DNA of 64,000 nt from Gaiellasilicea sp963829845 (GTDB taxonomy: Bacteria > Actinomycetota > Thermoleophilia > Gaiellales > Gaiellaceae): contig CAWHKD010000019.1 of NCBI GenBank assembly GCA_963829845.1, forward strand, positions 62,001 through 126,000, read 5' to 3'. The position numbers and the translations under genes were made by a program. Within the stretch, counting starts at the first letter, position 1. Each line of letters opens with the position of its first letter. The notes under the pieces were generated by a model that was not told the origin of the DNA, did not search any database, and saw nothing but the letters and a program-made list of their open reading frames with translations. Below, piece after piece: positions 45,596-54,108 of the stretch.

Positions 45596-45913
45596 GTGTA
45601 CGTCACACTCACAACCGCCGACACAACCGGCGCGTCGATCGAGGACGCCTCGGTCGTGGGCGAGGAGATGGCGCGCTGGCTGCGCGACACCGACGGCTTC
45701 GAGGGTTTCCTCTTGCTGGCCGGCGAGGCCAAGGCGGTCGGGCTCGCGTTCTGGGCGAGCCGTGAAGTCGCAGAGCGGCACAACCACGCGCGCTCGCAGT
45801 TCCGCGAGCGGATGCTCTCGATCGCCGGGGTGCAGATCGAGGATGTCAGCGACTACGAGGTCGCGTTCGCTCGCCTCGGGCCGGGGTTGCGCGCCGTCGC
45901 CGGCGCGGGCTAG
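45596..45913 (+). CDS. ABM-like small protein (paralogue of 63242)
   Basis: A 105-residue dimeric alpha/beta-barrel type (antibiotic-biosynthesis-monooxygenase-like) protein from GTG 45596, preceded by AAGGAGGG. The core EMARWLRDTDGFEGFLLLAG ... GLAFWASREVAERHNHAR is matched by the protein at 63242-63565. Function unknown. Its TAG and the pilV stop on the other strand share the same CTAG. Confidence 0.7.
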   Translation: MYVTLTTADTTGASIEDASVVGEEMARWLRDTDGFEGFLLLAGEAKAVGLAFWASREVAERHNHARSQFRERMLSIAGVQIEDVSDYEVAFARLGPGLRAVAGAG

Positions 45914-46446
45914 AGGCCGCTGGACTGATCGAACGACGACGACAGGCGTGCGAGCTGGCGCAGGTCCGAGCCGCGACGGACGACGATCGTGACGAGCTTC
46001 ACGGTCCGACCGGTCGGCGGGGTCTGCGACACGATGTAGGTGTCGACCCGGTAGGGACGCTGGTCGGGGCCGTTGACGGTCTGGCGGGGACTGCACTGGG
46101 GCGTCATCGTCGCGCAGGTCTTCAGTTGCTGCGTTTGCTGGTTGGCGCCGCCGCAAGAGCCGGCCGGATCGACCTTGTTCGCGAAGTCGCACTGGTAGGT
46201 CGTGTCACCGTTCGCCGTCCCCACCGCGGTCGTGTCGAGCGCGATCTCCGGGTACTGGAGCGCCCGGTACAGCTCCATTTGCTTGTCGCCGAGCACCGAT
46301 GCGGCCGAGACCTCGCTGGCGTTCCTGAGCGCGACGGCCCCCGAGTTGAAGGCGGCCACGATCGCGAGGATGCCGATGTTCAGCATCACCATCGAGATCA
46401 AGAGCTCGATCAAGCCAAAACCCTCGTCGGACCGCAGATCCTTCAC
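45910..46446 (-). CDS. Minor prepilin, PilV-like
   Basis: A 178-residue prepilin from GTG 46446. A short leader (KDLRSDEG) precedes FGLIELLISMVMLNIGILAI (Glu5 present) and AFNSGAVALRNASEVSAASV, the PilV-type helix. The globular part has four or more Cys (TYQCDFAN, GSCGGANQQ, KTCATMTPQC). The GTG start is seven bases after a sigma-28-like -10, so the mRNA is leaderless or nearly so; the frame continues upstream, but those codons lie before the promoter. Confidence 0.85.
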   Translation of the reverse strand: MKDLRSDEGFGLIELLISMVMLNIGILAIVAAFNSGAVALRNASEVSAASVLGDKQMELYRALQYPEIALDTTAVGTANGDTTYQCDFANKVDPAGSCGGANQQTQQLKTCATMTPQCSPRQTVNGPDQRPYRVDTYIVSQTPPTGRTVKLVTIVVRRGSDLRQLARLSSSFDQSSGL

Positions 46447-46453
46447 CTCCGGT

Positions 46454-46481
46454 TCATCGGCAAATCGGCCGCGAACCTCAA
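46454..46481 (-). promoter_or_regulatory. Sigma-28-like promoter of pilV, sharing its -35 with pilC
   Basis: Minus strand TTGA at 46481-46478, 16-base spacer, and GCCGATGA at 46461-46454, seven bases before GTG 46446. The same four base pairs are the -35 of the pilC promoter on the other strand. Confidence 0.55.
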
Positions 46482-46505
46482 GCGGGCGTATCCCCCTGCC
46501 GATAC
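46478..46505 (+). promoter_or_regulatory. Sigma-28/WhiG-like promoter of pilC
   Basis: TCAA at 46478-46481, 16-base spacer ending CCCCCT, and GCCGATAC at 46498-46505, ten bases before ATG 46516. Confidence 0.7.
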
Positions 46506-46515
46506 CGGTTGAGGA

Positions 46516-47727
46516 ATGGCGGCTTACGCGTACAACGCGATCAATTCGGTCGGCGTCGAGTCTCTCGGCGAGGTGCATGCACCCGATCCGTCGTCGGCGC
46601 GCGAGCAGCTGCGCGTGCGCGGCCTGCTGGCGACGAAGCTCGAGGAGCTGCCCTCGGCCGGCGAGGAGTCGGCGCGCACCGCGTTCAAGAAGATCAAGCC
46701 GAAATCCCTCCAGATCTTCTCGCGCCAGTTCGCGACGATGATCGAGGCGGGCCTGAACGTCGTCAGCGCGCTCGTGATCCTCGAGCAGCAGACCGACGAC
46801 AAATACCTCGGCGCGATCATCCGCGAGCTCCGCGCCGACGTCGAGGGCGGCATGCTGCTCTCACAGGCGATGGCCCGCCACCCAAAGGTCTTCAACCGCC
46901 TCTACGTCTCGATGGTCGAAGCGGGTGAGGCCGCGGGAATCCTCGACATCGTGCTCGACCGGGTCGCGTACCAGATCGAGAAGGAGACGAAGATCAAGCG
47001 CCGCGTCAAGGGCGCGATGATCTACCCGACGATGGTGCTGATCTTCGCCACCCTCGTCCTGGTCGGGATGCTGCTCTTCCTCGTCCCCGTGTTCGTGAAC
47101 ATCTTCGCGCAGCTCGGCGGCGACCTGCCGACGCTGACGAAGGCCGTCCTCGCGATGTCGAACTTCATCAAGGCGACGTGGTTCATCCTCTTCCCAGGCA
47201 CGATCGCGGCTGTCTTCGGGGTGAAGCGGTTCCTCAAGACCGACATGGGGCGGAGGCGCTGGGACCGGATGAAGCTCCGGCTGCCGATGAAGATCGGCGA
47301 CGTCGTCCGCAAGGTGACGATGGCCCGCTTCTCGCGGACACTCTCAACGCTCGTCGCCGCCGGCGTCGACATCATCAAGGCGCTCGAGATCACGGGCCAG
47401 ACTGCCGGCAACTGGGTCGTCGAGGACGCTCTCGCCGGCGTGCGCCAGAAGGTCGGCGAAGGTGTGCCGATCGCGCAACCGCTGATCGAGAACCCCGTCT
47501 TCCCGGCCATGGTCAGCCAGATGGTCAAGATCGGTGAGGAGACCGGAGAGCTCGAGAAGATGCTCGGCAAGATCGCCGACTTCTACGAGGACGAGGTCGA
47601 CGCGTCGATCCAGTCGCTGACCTCGATCGTCGAGCCGATCATGATGCTCGGCGTCGGAATCATGGTCGGCGTCGTGATCATCAGCATGTACCTGCCGATG
47701 TTCAAGCTGTTGACGCTGATCAAGTAG
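46516..47727 (+). CDS. pilC: PilC, pilus platform protein
   Basis: A 403-residue T2SF/PilC polytopic protein. Two repeated T2SF domains are visible (FSRQFATMIEAGLNVVSALV ... MVEAGEAAGILDIVLDRVA and FSRTLSTLVAAGVDIIKALE ... MVKIGEETGELEKMLGKIAD), each followed by a membrane helix, with the final helix VGIMVGVVIISMYLPMFKL. It anchors the pilus and is rotated by PilB and PilT. ATG 46516 with GAGG three bases before. Intact. Confidence 0.95.
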   Translation: MAAYAYNAINSVGVESLGEVHAPDPSSAREQLRVRGLLATKLEELPSAGEESARTAFKKIKPKSLQIFSRQFATMIEAGLNVVSALVILEQQTDDKYLGAIIRELRADVEGGMLLSQAMARHPKVFNRLYVSMVEAGEAAGILDIVLDRVAYQIEKETKIKRRVKGAMIYPTMVLIFATLVLVGMLLFLVPVFVNIFAQLGGDLPTLTKAVLAMSNFIKATWFILFPGTIAAVFGVKRFLKTDMGRRRWDRMKLRLPMKIGDVVRKVTMARFSRTLSTLVAAGVDIIKALEITGQTAGNWVVEDALAGVRQKVGEGVPIAQPLIENPVFPAMVSQMVKIGEETGELEKMLGKIADFYEDEVDASIQSLTSIVEPIMMLGVGIMVGVVIISMYLPMFKLLTLIK

Positions 47728-48093
47728 GTAGTCTGGGCGGACATCGAGCGTGTCGTTCGGACATTCACGTGTCGCTGGAGTTGACTCCCCGACGCGCAGC
47801 ACGGCAGGCTGGGAGAGCGGCGTCTCGCCCGAGGGAAGTGGACGCAAAAGTCATCCGCTGAAAACGGACATAGGTCGTTTCGACCGTCGCAGGTTCGTAC
47901 CGCGGGAGCGCGAGAAGATGGAATCGCTCGAAGGACGGTGACCGCACGCGCCCGCCGGTGTCCTCGATGGTGTCCGGTCATCGTCTCTGCGCGCGAACGG
48001 CCATGGCAGCGGCGCGGAGCGGCCTGGCATCGGTTTGGCAGCGATGCGCGACAGATTGTGGTCGTCATCGATGTTCGACTGAAAGGAGTGGCA
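47728..48093. other. Intergenic region with operator A
   Basis: No gene is supported. The 3' part contains the heptamer array at 48004-48042 described separately, and AAAGGAG at about 48081 as the ribosome site of the next gene. Confidence 0.6.
48004..48042 (+). promoter_or_regulatory. SARP-type operator A (upstream of DUF1269 gene)
   Basis: Three heptamers in direct orientation: TGGCAGC 48004-48010, TGGCATC 48025-48031, TGGCAGC 48036-48042, giving steps of 21 and 11 bp. The gene starts at 48094. Eight bases after the last heptamer comes ACAGATTG, a weak -10. Confidence 0.7.
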
Positions 48094-48699
48094 ATGACTC
48101 AGGAAAACGTGGTGGTCGTTCGGTTCACGGAGCCGAGCAAGGCCTACCAGGCGCTGAGCGTGCTGAAGGAGTGCGACGCTGAGGGTCGCATCGGTCTGGA
48201 GTCCGCGGCGGTCGTGGAGCGCACGCCGCAGGGCGAGTTGCGCATCCCGGAGAGCGCCGACAACGTCGGTCCCGTCGGCACGGCGAGCGGCTCGCTGATC
48301 GGGATGCTCGTCGGCGTGCTCGGCGGGCCGGTCGGTGCTCTGGTCGGCTGGGGTGCCGGCGCCCTGATGGGCGGTGCGTTCGACGTGGATCGCGCAATCA
48401 CCTCCGACGAGGCGCTCACGGTTCTCGGTAGGGCGATCCCGCCGGAGTCGACTGCCGTGATCGCGCAAGTGGAGGAGCCCGCGGTCGACGTCATCGACGC
48501 GGAGATGCACAAGCTGGGCGGGGAGGTGACCCGCCGGTCGGCCGCGGAGGTGATGGGCGAGCTCGAGGCGTCCGAAGCGGCGGCCGAGGCGGCTGCGCGT
48601 GAGGCGCGGCGAACACTGCACGAGAAGCGCAAGGCCGAGGTTCACGCAAGTGTGGAGGAGCGCGTGGGCAAGCTGAAGGAGAAGCTGCACGTCTCCTGA
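48094..48699 (+). CDS. DUF1269 family membrane protein
   Basis: A 201-residue protein. The N-terminal half (VVVVRFTEPSKAYQALSVLK) is ferredoxin-like, and a central Gly-rich hydrophobic hairpin (GTASGSLIGMLVGVLGGPVG then ALVGWGAGALMGG) is the DUF1269 signature. The C-terminus is a charged helix (EAAAREARRTLHEKRKAEVH). Function unknown; the family is often stress-associated. AAAGGAG precedes the ATG. Operator A lies 51 bases upstream. Confidence 0.85.
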   Translation: MTQENVVVVRFTEPSKAYQALSVLKECDAEGRIGLESAAVVERTPQGELRIPESADNVGPVGTASGSLIGMLVGVLGGPVGALVGWGAGALMGGAFDVDRAITSDEALTVLGRAIPPESTAVIAQVEEPAVDVIDAEMHKLGGEVTRRSAAEVMGELEASEAAAEAAAREARRTLHEKRKAEVHASVEERVGKLKEKLHVS

Positions 48700-48723
48700 C
48701 GACGCCGGCCGTCTGCCGGTGCT

Positions 48724-48757
48724 CGATGCCCGCCGACCGAGAGGTCGGCGGGCATCG
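48724..48757. terminator. Bidirectional hairpin terminator
   Basis: A perfect 15-bp stem (CGATGCCCGCCGACC and its complement) with loop GAGA, placed between the convergent DUF1269 and lipid-kinase genes. Confidence 0.85.
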
Positions 48758-48761
48758 TCGT

Positions 48762-49652
48762 TCACAGGAGCCTCGCCAGCGGGGAAGTGACGGCGCGGCT
48801 CGACGGGACCCTCACTCGAAGTGCGTTGTGCCGGATGACGAACCGGAGCGGCGGAGTGAGATCGACGGCTTCGCCGTCGACGCCGGCGTGGACCGGCGCG
48901 GGGGCGGTCACCTCGAGACGCGTCGCGGTCCATGCTCGCCCCGCACTGCGGCCGGGGAGCGGCGCGTCGAGGACGATCACCCCGAGGCGCCCGCTGTCGA
49001 GTGTGGGCCTGGTGCCGGGTGCGTGCGGCGGCTCGAGCGCGTAGGGGTTGTTCGACACGAGCAGGATGGACGGGTTGCGATGCGGATCGCCGCGGTCATC
49101 CGCAAGCTGGAGGTCGGCTGCGGCCGCGCTCGGACCGAGTACTTCCACCGCCGTCTCGAGCAGCGTGCGGGCCTTCGCGTCGCGGTACGTCGGCTGCCGA
49201 ACGGCCTCGCCGTAGATCCCGAGAGAGACGTTGTTGAGGAAGAGGCGGCCGTTCACCTCTGCCACGTCGATCCGGCGCTCGACGCCGTTGGTGAACGCGT
49301 CGAGCGACCCGATCAGATCGCCGCGATCGATGCCGAGGTCGAGCGCGAAGTGGTTACGGGTGCCGGCGGGGACGCAGACGAAAGGAATCCGGTGTGGAAC
49401 GGCGGCTGTAGCGACGACGCCGAGTGATCCGTCGCCCCCGGCGACCCCGAGCACGTCGACGCCGTCCGCCACAGCCTCGTCGACGAGCGCTGCCAGGTTG
49501 TCGTCTCGGCTCAGAATGATCACCTCGATGCCGCGCTCGCGCGCCCGCTCGGCGAGGTCGGCGCGCGTCGCCTTGCCGCCACCGGACTTTGGGTTGACGA
49601 ACAACACGGGCCGCCGCGGCCGGTCCGCGGCCTGCCAGCTGGAGTGCGTCAT
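48762..49652 (-). CDS. Diacylglycerol/lipid kinase family protein (YegS-like)
   Basis: A 296-residue DAGK-catalytic-domain protein. Conserved blocks: VLFVNPKSGGGKATR, LGVAGGDGSLGVVATAA (the GGDGS nucleotide motif), FVCVPAGTRNHFALDLGI and LFLNNVSLGIYGEAV. It should phosphorylate a lipid or sphingosine-like substrate at the membrane. I place the start at ATG 49652, where ATGA overlaps the stop of a truncated AI-2E reading frame upstream; the longer ORF upstream reads as a shadow. The unit is preceded by operator E. Confidence 0.82.
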   Translation of the reverse strand: MTHSSWQAADRPRRPVLFVNPKSGGGKATRADLAERARERGIEVIILSRDDNLAALVDEAVADGVDVLGVAGGDGSLGVVATAAVPHRIPFVCVPAGTRNHFALDLGIDRGDLIGSLDAFTNGVERRIDVAEVNGRLFLNNVSLGIYGEAVRQPTYRDAKARTLLETAVEVLGPSAAAADLQLADDRGDPHRNPSILLVSNNPYALEPPHAPGTRPTLDSGRLGVIVLDAPLPGRSAGRAWTATRLEVTAPAPVHAGVDGEAVDLTPPLRFVIRHNALRVRVPSSRAVTSPLARLL

Positions 49653-49850
49653 CCGGAACGACGGAGCCGGAGCGGCCGGCGAGGCTGTTCGGTGGGTGGC
49701 TCGTGACCGAGCACAAGGACGTCCATGAGCGTGGAACCGCCGAGGTGAACGGGACCGCGAGGATAACCGCCAATCCGCCGAACAGCACTCCCACGACTGC
49801 GACGGACAAGAGCGTGACGAGGGGTCGGAGGAGCGTGCAACTGCCCGATG
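49649..49850 (-). pseudogene. AI-2E permease C-terminal remnant
   Basis: Two adjoining minus-strand frames give LLRPLVTLLSVAVVGVLFGG then LAVILAVPFTSAV and, after a shift near 49745, STLMDVLVLGHEPPTEQ with a stop. This is the last membrane helices and tail of an AI-2E family permease; about 300 N-terminal residues are missing. Its stop overlaps the lipid-kinase start, so the fragment may still serve translational coupling. Confidence 0.55.
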
Positions 49851-49886
49851 CCAAGCGAGAGCCAACGACGTAGCTGCCGGATGCCA
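49847..49886 (-). promoter_or_regulatory. SARP-type operator E (upstream of lipid-kinase unit)
   Basis: On the minus strand TGGCATC 49886-49880, TGGCTCT 49864-49858, TGGCATC 49853-49847: steps of 22 and 11 bp. It lies between the lipid-kinase unit and the divergent SARP-family regulator gene. Confidence 0.6.
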
Positions 49887-49966
49887 AAGCGGTGCGCGAG
49901 GCGCGGGGCTTCACCGGCGCGTTCCAGCCTGCGAGACTCATCGGTGCAGGCGCCCCGACGCCCACG

Positions 49967-52924
49967 ATGAGCGAACTCCTTGAGATCCGGCTTCTCGGCC
50001 CGTTCGAGGTTCTCGCGGGCGGGACGCCCGCGGACGTGGGCGGCTCGAAGCGTCAAGCGTTGCTGGCGATGCTTGCGCTCCGGAACGGCCGCGTGGTCGA
50101 CGTCGACGGGCTCGTCGACGGCTTGTGGGGCGAGGAACTACCGGCCTCCCCGCGGAACGCGCTGCATCATCACATCGCCCGCCTCCGCGCCGCACTCGGA
50201 GAGCAGTCGATCGCCGGCTCGGCCGACGGATACGCCCTCGAGGATGCGCGCGTCGACGCGGTGCGGTTCGAGGAGTTGCTCGCGGAGACCCGCTCCGCGC
50301 TGCGGGACGGCGACGCCCACGCCGCGGCGGACGCAGTCGCGTCGGCGCTGGCCCTCTGGCGCGGGCGGGCGCTCCAGGGCTTACCGGGTACGGGGTGGCT
50401 CAACGCCGAGGCACGCCGGCTCGAGACGTTGCACGTCGACGCGCTCGAGGAGGACTTCGCGGTCAGGCTCGCGCTCGGTGAGCATCGCGAGCTGACGCCG
50501 GCGCTCCGTTCGGCGCTCGCGGACAGTCCCTTCCGCGAGCGGCTCTGGGGGCAGCTGATGCTGGCGCTCTATCGCAGCGGCCGCCAGGCCGACGCGCTCG
50601 AGACGTTCCAGGAGGCCCGGCACGTGCTCGCCGACGAGCTAGGGCTCGAGCCGGGGCCGGAGCTTCGGCGGCTTCAGGAGGCGATCCTCGCGCACGACCC
50701 CTCGGTCGCCGCCGTCCCCGTCGGCCGTAGGCGTCGCGGTAATCTCCCCGCGCCTTCGACGTCGTTCGTCGGACGCGAGGACGAGCTCGCACAGGTCTCG
50801 GGCGTTCTGCACGAGCACCGCCTCGTGACGCTCACCGGCCCGCCCGGCGTCGGCAAGAGCCGGCTCGCCGTCGAGGCCGCGCGTGCCCTTGAGGCCGAGT
50901 TCCCGGACGGCATCTGGCTCGTCGACTTCGCGCGGGCGGGCGGCGCGGACGACGCCGTCCGCCTTCTCGCACACGCCGTCGACGTTCGCGGCTCCGATCC
51001 GCTCGCGCGCGTGACATCACGGTTACACCACACAGCGGCTCTCCTCGTTCTCGACGCGTGCGAGCACGTGCTCGACGAAGCAGCGCGGATCGCGTCGACC
51101 GTCCTCGCGGAGTGTCCCCAGGCACGGATCCTGGCGACGAGCCGCGAGGCGCTCCACGTCGCGAGCGAAGTGAGAATCCCCGTGGCGCCGCTCGAGGCCG
51201 CGGCCGTCGAGCTTTTCCTCGAGCGCGCGCGCGCGGCACGACCCGGATTCGAGCCAGACGCCGAGGCAGTTGCGCTCGCCGCCGAGATTGCGCGGCACGT
51301 CGACGGATTGCCGCTGGCGATCGAACTCGCCGCCGCGCGTGTGAACGTGCTCGGTCTCGCGGAGCTCGTCTCCATCCTCGAGCGGCGCGCGGCGCTCCTG
51401 CGTGACAGCCCGGCATCGGACCCGGCCCGCACCGCGCTGCAAGGGCTCGTGGAATGGAGCTACGACCTGTTGCACGGCGACGAGAAGACGCTGCTCCAGC
51501 AGCTGGCCGTCCACCGCGGCGGCGCGTCCCTGCCGTCGCTCGTCGCGCTCGCAGCGAGGCACGGCCTCAACGAAGCCACCGTCGCGTATCTCGTCGCAGC
51601 GCTGGTCGACAAGTCGATCGTGTCGGCCTCGTTCACCGGCGGCGCCGCCCGCTACGACATGCTCGACACGGTCCGCGAGTACGTGCTCGACCGTCTCGCT
51701 GAGGGCGGCGGGCTCGCAGCTGCCCGCGGCGCGCACGCCGAATACTTCGCGGCACTCGCCGACGAGGCGCGCGTCGAGCTGCGCGGAGCCGGAATGGCTG
51801 CGCTGGGAACGCCGCCTGGAGCTGGAAAACGACAATCTCTGGGCTGCGCTGGCTTACGCTCGCGACGCGCCCGACCCTGCCGTCGCGGTTCGGCTCGGCA
51901 CGCTGGGCTGGTACTTCGCGCTGGCCGACCGCGTCTCCGAGGGCCGGCGCTTCCTCGAGCTCGCTCTCTCGGCCACGGATGATGACGCTCCGGTCGAGTT
52001 GCGGATCGAGCAGCTCGCCGACCTCTGCTACATCGCAACCGAAGAGTTCGATCTCGGTCCCGCGCTCCTGGCCGGCGAACGCGCGGTCTCGCTTGCCGCG
52101 ACCGCTGCGGCACCATGGCAGCGCGGCTTCGCGCAACTGATGCTCGCGCTCGCCCTTGGGCAATCGGGCGACATCGAACGCGCTGTCACGATGGCGGACG
52201 ACGCGGCCGCCGCGTTCGAGGCGGCTAGAGACGACTGGGGCATCGCAGCGAGCAGCCTGATTCGCGCAATGGGTGCGGCGTACGCCGGCGACGTCTCTAC
52301 AGTCACTGCGACGGCCTCGGTCGCCCGCCGTCACTCGGACGCGATCGGATACGACGCGTTTCGCGCCCCGGCGCTGCTGCTCGAAGCGTGGGCGGCCGAG
52401 GGACGCGGGGAAGACGCGGCCGCGGTGGATGCGTACCAGCGCGCGTTCGAGCTCGCCGGGCGAATCGGCTTCGGCGACCACGCGGCGTTCGCTCTTTCCG
52501 GACTCGGAGCGATCGCTGTCGGGAAACGGCGATCTGCGCAAGGCCGAGGAGCTCCAGCGGCAGGCGCGTTGCGACAGCCGAGGCTGCCCAAGCGCCGTGG
52601 GTCGCGGCCCAGGCACGTGTCCAGCTCGCTCGGATTGCCGCGGCGTCCGGAAACACTGATGAAGCCGATCGCCTGTACCGCGAGGTCCTCGAGTGGTCGA
52701 CGATGCAACGGCCGCACCAGGCGCGCGAGAGCCTCTTCGTCGCGCTCGCCGGCAACCCCGCCACGGCAGCAGAGCGCGGGCTCGCCGAGATCGCCGAGCC
52801 CGCCCCGACACCGCTCTCTCCTAGAGCAGGCAGAAGCGCCGCCGCGCCTGGCAGAGCGTTGGCATCGGCGCTGACGAGCCTTCGTGGTGTCAGCAAACAG
52901 ACCCAACAGGAGGCTCGAACATGA
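49967..52924 (+). CDS. AfsR/SARP-family transcriptional regulator (about three frameshifts)
   Basis: A large STAND-type regulator of about 950-985 residues. N-terminal OmpR-like winged helix (LEIRLLGPFEVLAGG ... NALHHHIARLRAALG) plus BTAD domain (EARRLETLHVDALEEDFAVR ... RLWGQLMLALYRSGRQADAL then FQEARHVLADELGLEPGPEL) define the SARP class. Then an NB-ARC/AAA module (FVGREDEL, Walker A TGPPGVGKSRLAVEAARALE, LLVLDACEHVL, ARILATSREAL, GLPLAIELAAARV) and a C-terminal TPR region. Frames change near 51785, 52520 and 52565. The end may be TAG 52824, just before operator B, rather than 52924. It probably binds the heptamer arrays around it. Confidence 0.88.
52828..52866 (+). promoter_or_regulatory. 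SARP-type operator B (upstream of coiled-coil gene)
   Basis: AGGCAGA 52828-52834, TGGCAGA 52849-52855, TGGCATC 52860-52866, steps of 21 and 11 bp. The next gene starts at 52921. Confidence 0.7.
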
Positions 52925-53484
52925 GCACACCCACGATCGAGGATCCGGTTAAGGACGCCCGCCGCCGGATCGACCGGCTACAGGCATTCGCGCAGATTGC
53001 CGCTGCGGACAGCTCACGGATCCGGCGGCACCTCGACGCGCTGCGCCGGGAGGAGGCATCCGTCCTGGCCGCGGCCCGCGAGGCCCCCAACGAGGTCGAG
53101 GAGAAGCTCGGGCAGTTGAGGACGAGGCTCGCGGTCGCCCAGAACTCGTTGCTCGCAGACCTCTCCGACGAGTGGACGACGTTCGCGGCCGCCGTCGAGG
53201 ACGAGCTCCGCAGCTGGGACACCTACCTCGAGCGGCTGCAGGCGACGGCCGCGGCAAAGGCCGGGAATGCGCGCGAGCGGGCCGAGGCGGCGATCGCCGA
53301 CGTCCGCACCGAACGGATCGCGGTCTACGACCGCCTCGCGCAGGCGCGCGCGGACGTCGACGGCGCCTGGCACGAGCAGAGGAACCGGGTCAGCGCGGCT
53401 CGCGACGAGCTCGAACGGAAGGCCGCTGAGCTTGAGCAGCACATCCGGCCGCACGCGACGGCGAAGCCCGTGACGCACGGCTAG
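52921..53484 (+). CDS. Coiled-coil protein
   Basis: A 187-residue, almost entirely alpha-helical protein with heptad patterns (ARRRIDRLQAFAQIAAADSS, VEEKLGQLRTRLAVAQNSLL, ARDELERKAAELEQHIRPHA). No membrane segment or enzyme motif. CAGGAGG precedes ATG 52921. It leads a short operon with a small ORF and a DUF1003 protein. Function unknown. Confidence 0.75.
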   Translation: MSTPTIEDPVKDARRRIDRLQAFAQIAAADSSRIRRHLDALRREEASVLAAAREAPNEVEEKLGQLRTRLAVAQNSLLADLSDEWTTFAAAVEDELRSWDTYLERLQATAAAKAGNARERAEAAIADVRTERIAVYDRLAQARADVDGAWHEQRNRVSAARDELERKAAELEQHIRPHATAKPVTHG

Positions 53485-53499
53485 AGGGAGGAGAGCGAG

Positions 53500-53622
53500 A
53501 TGCAAATTATCGACCCGGCTCTGGTGAGCGCACTCGTCGCGATGTGCGTCGGCGGCACTGATGGTCCACGCGGGCGTCGCCAAGCGCCAGCTCGGGTGGC
53601 GGCCGCGACGGCCGAACCGTGA
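53500..53622 (+). CDS. Small ORF between coiled-coil and DUF1003 genes
   Basis: ATG 53500 stands seven bases after a very strong GGGAGGAG and begins MQIIDPALVSALVAMCVGG. In the present frame it stops after 40 residues. One base inserted near 53558 would give ALMVHAGVAKRQLGWRPRR and a stop overlapping the DUF1003 start, a more protein-like reading. Probably a real small membrane peptide with a sequencing indel. Confidence 0.5.
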   Translation: MQIIDPALVSALVAMCVGGTDGPRGRRQAPARVAAATAEP

Positions 53623-53637
53623 AAGGAGACGGCGGCA

Positions 53638-54108
53638 GTGACGCAGCAGACAACGACCGGCGCGGCGCGTGCGCGGCGCGCCGGCCTCGATCCCCAACGG
53701 CTTTCGCACCCCCGGCTCGAGCCGAACCCGGCCCTCGTCCGGCACGCCGATCAGCGCGCGAAGAGCATCGAGAACCGCGCCGCCGACCGGATCACCACGT
53801 TCGCCGGGTCGATGCCGTTCGTCTACATCCACATCGTCTGGTTCAGCTGCTGGATCGGGTTCGGCGTGGAGAGCTACCCATATGGGCTGCTGACGATGAT
53901 CGTCTCGCTCGAGGCCATCTTCCTCTCGACCTTCGTGATGATCAGCCAGAACAGGACAGACGCGAAGCGTCAGGTAATCGCGGACCAGCAATGGCAGACC
54001 ATCAAGGAAGAAGACAGGCAAAACCAAGAGCTGCTCGAGCTCTCGCGTCAGATCCTCGACCTCACGAAGGCGATTCACGCCGAGACGCCCCAGCGACCGG
54101 CGGCATAG
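53638..54108 (+). CDS. DUF1003 membrane protein
   Basis: A 156-residue protein with two membrane helices and the DUF1003 signatures RITTFAGSMPFVYIHIVWFS and LTMIVSLEAIFLSTFVMISQ followed by NRTDAKRQVIADQQW, then a helical tail. GTG 53638 follows AAAGGAG. The family is widespread and of unknown function, sometimes linked to metal transport. Third gene of the operon controlled by operator B. Confidence 0.9.
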   Translation: MTQQTTTGAARARRAGLDPQRLSHPRLEPNPALVRHADQRAKSIENRAADRITTFAGSMPFVYIHIVWFSCWIGFGVESYPYGLLTMIVSLEAIFLSTFVMISQNRTDAKRQVIADQQWQTIKEEDRQNQELLELSRQILDLTKAIHAETPQRPAA

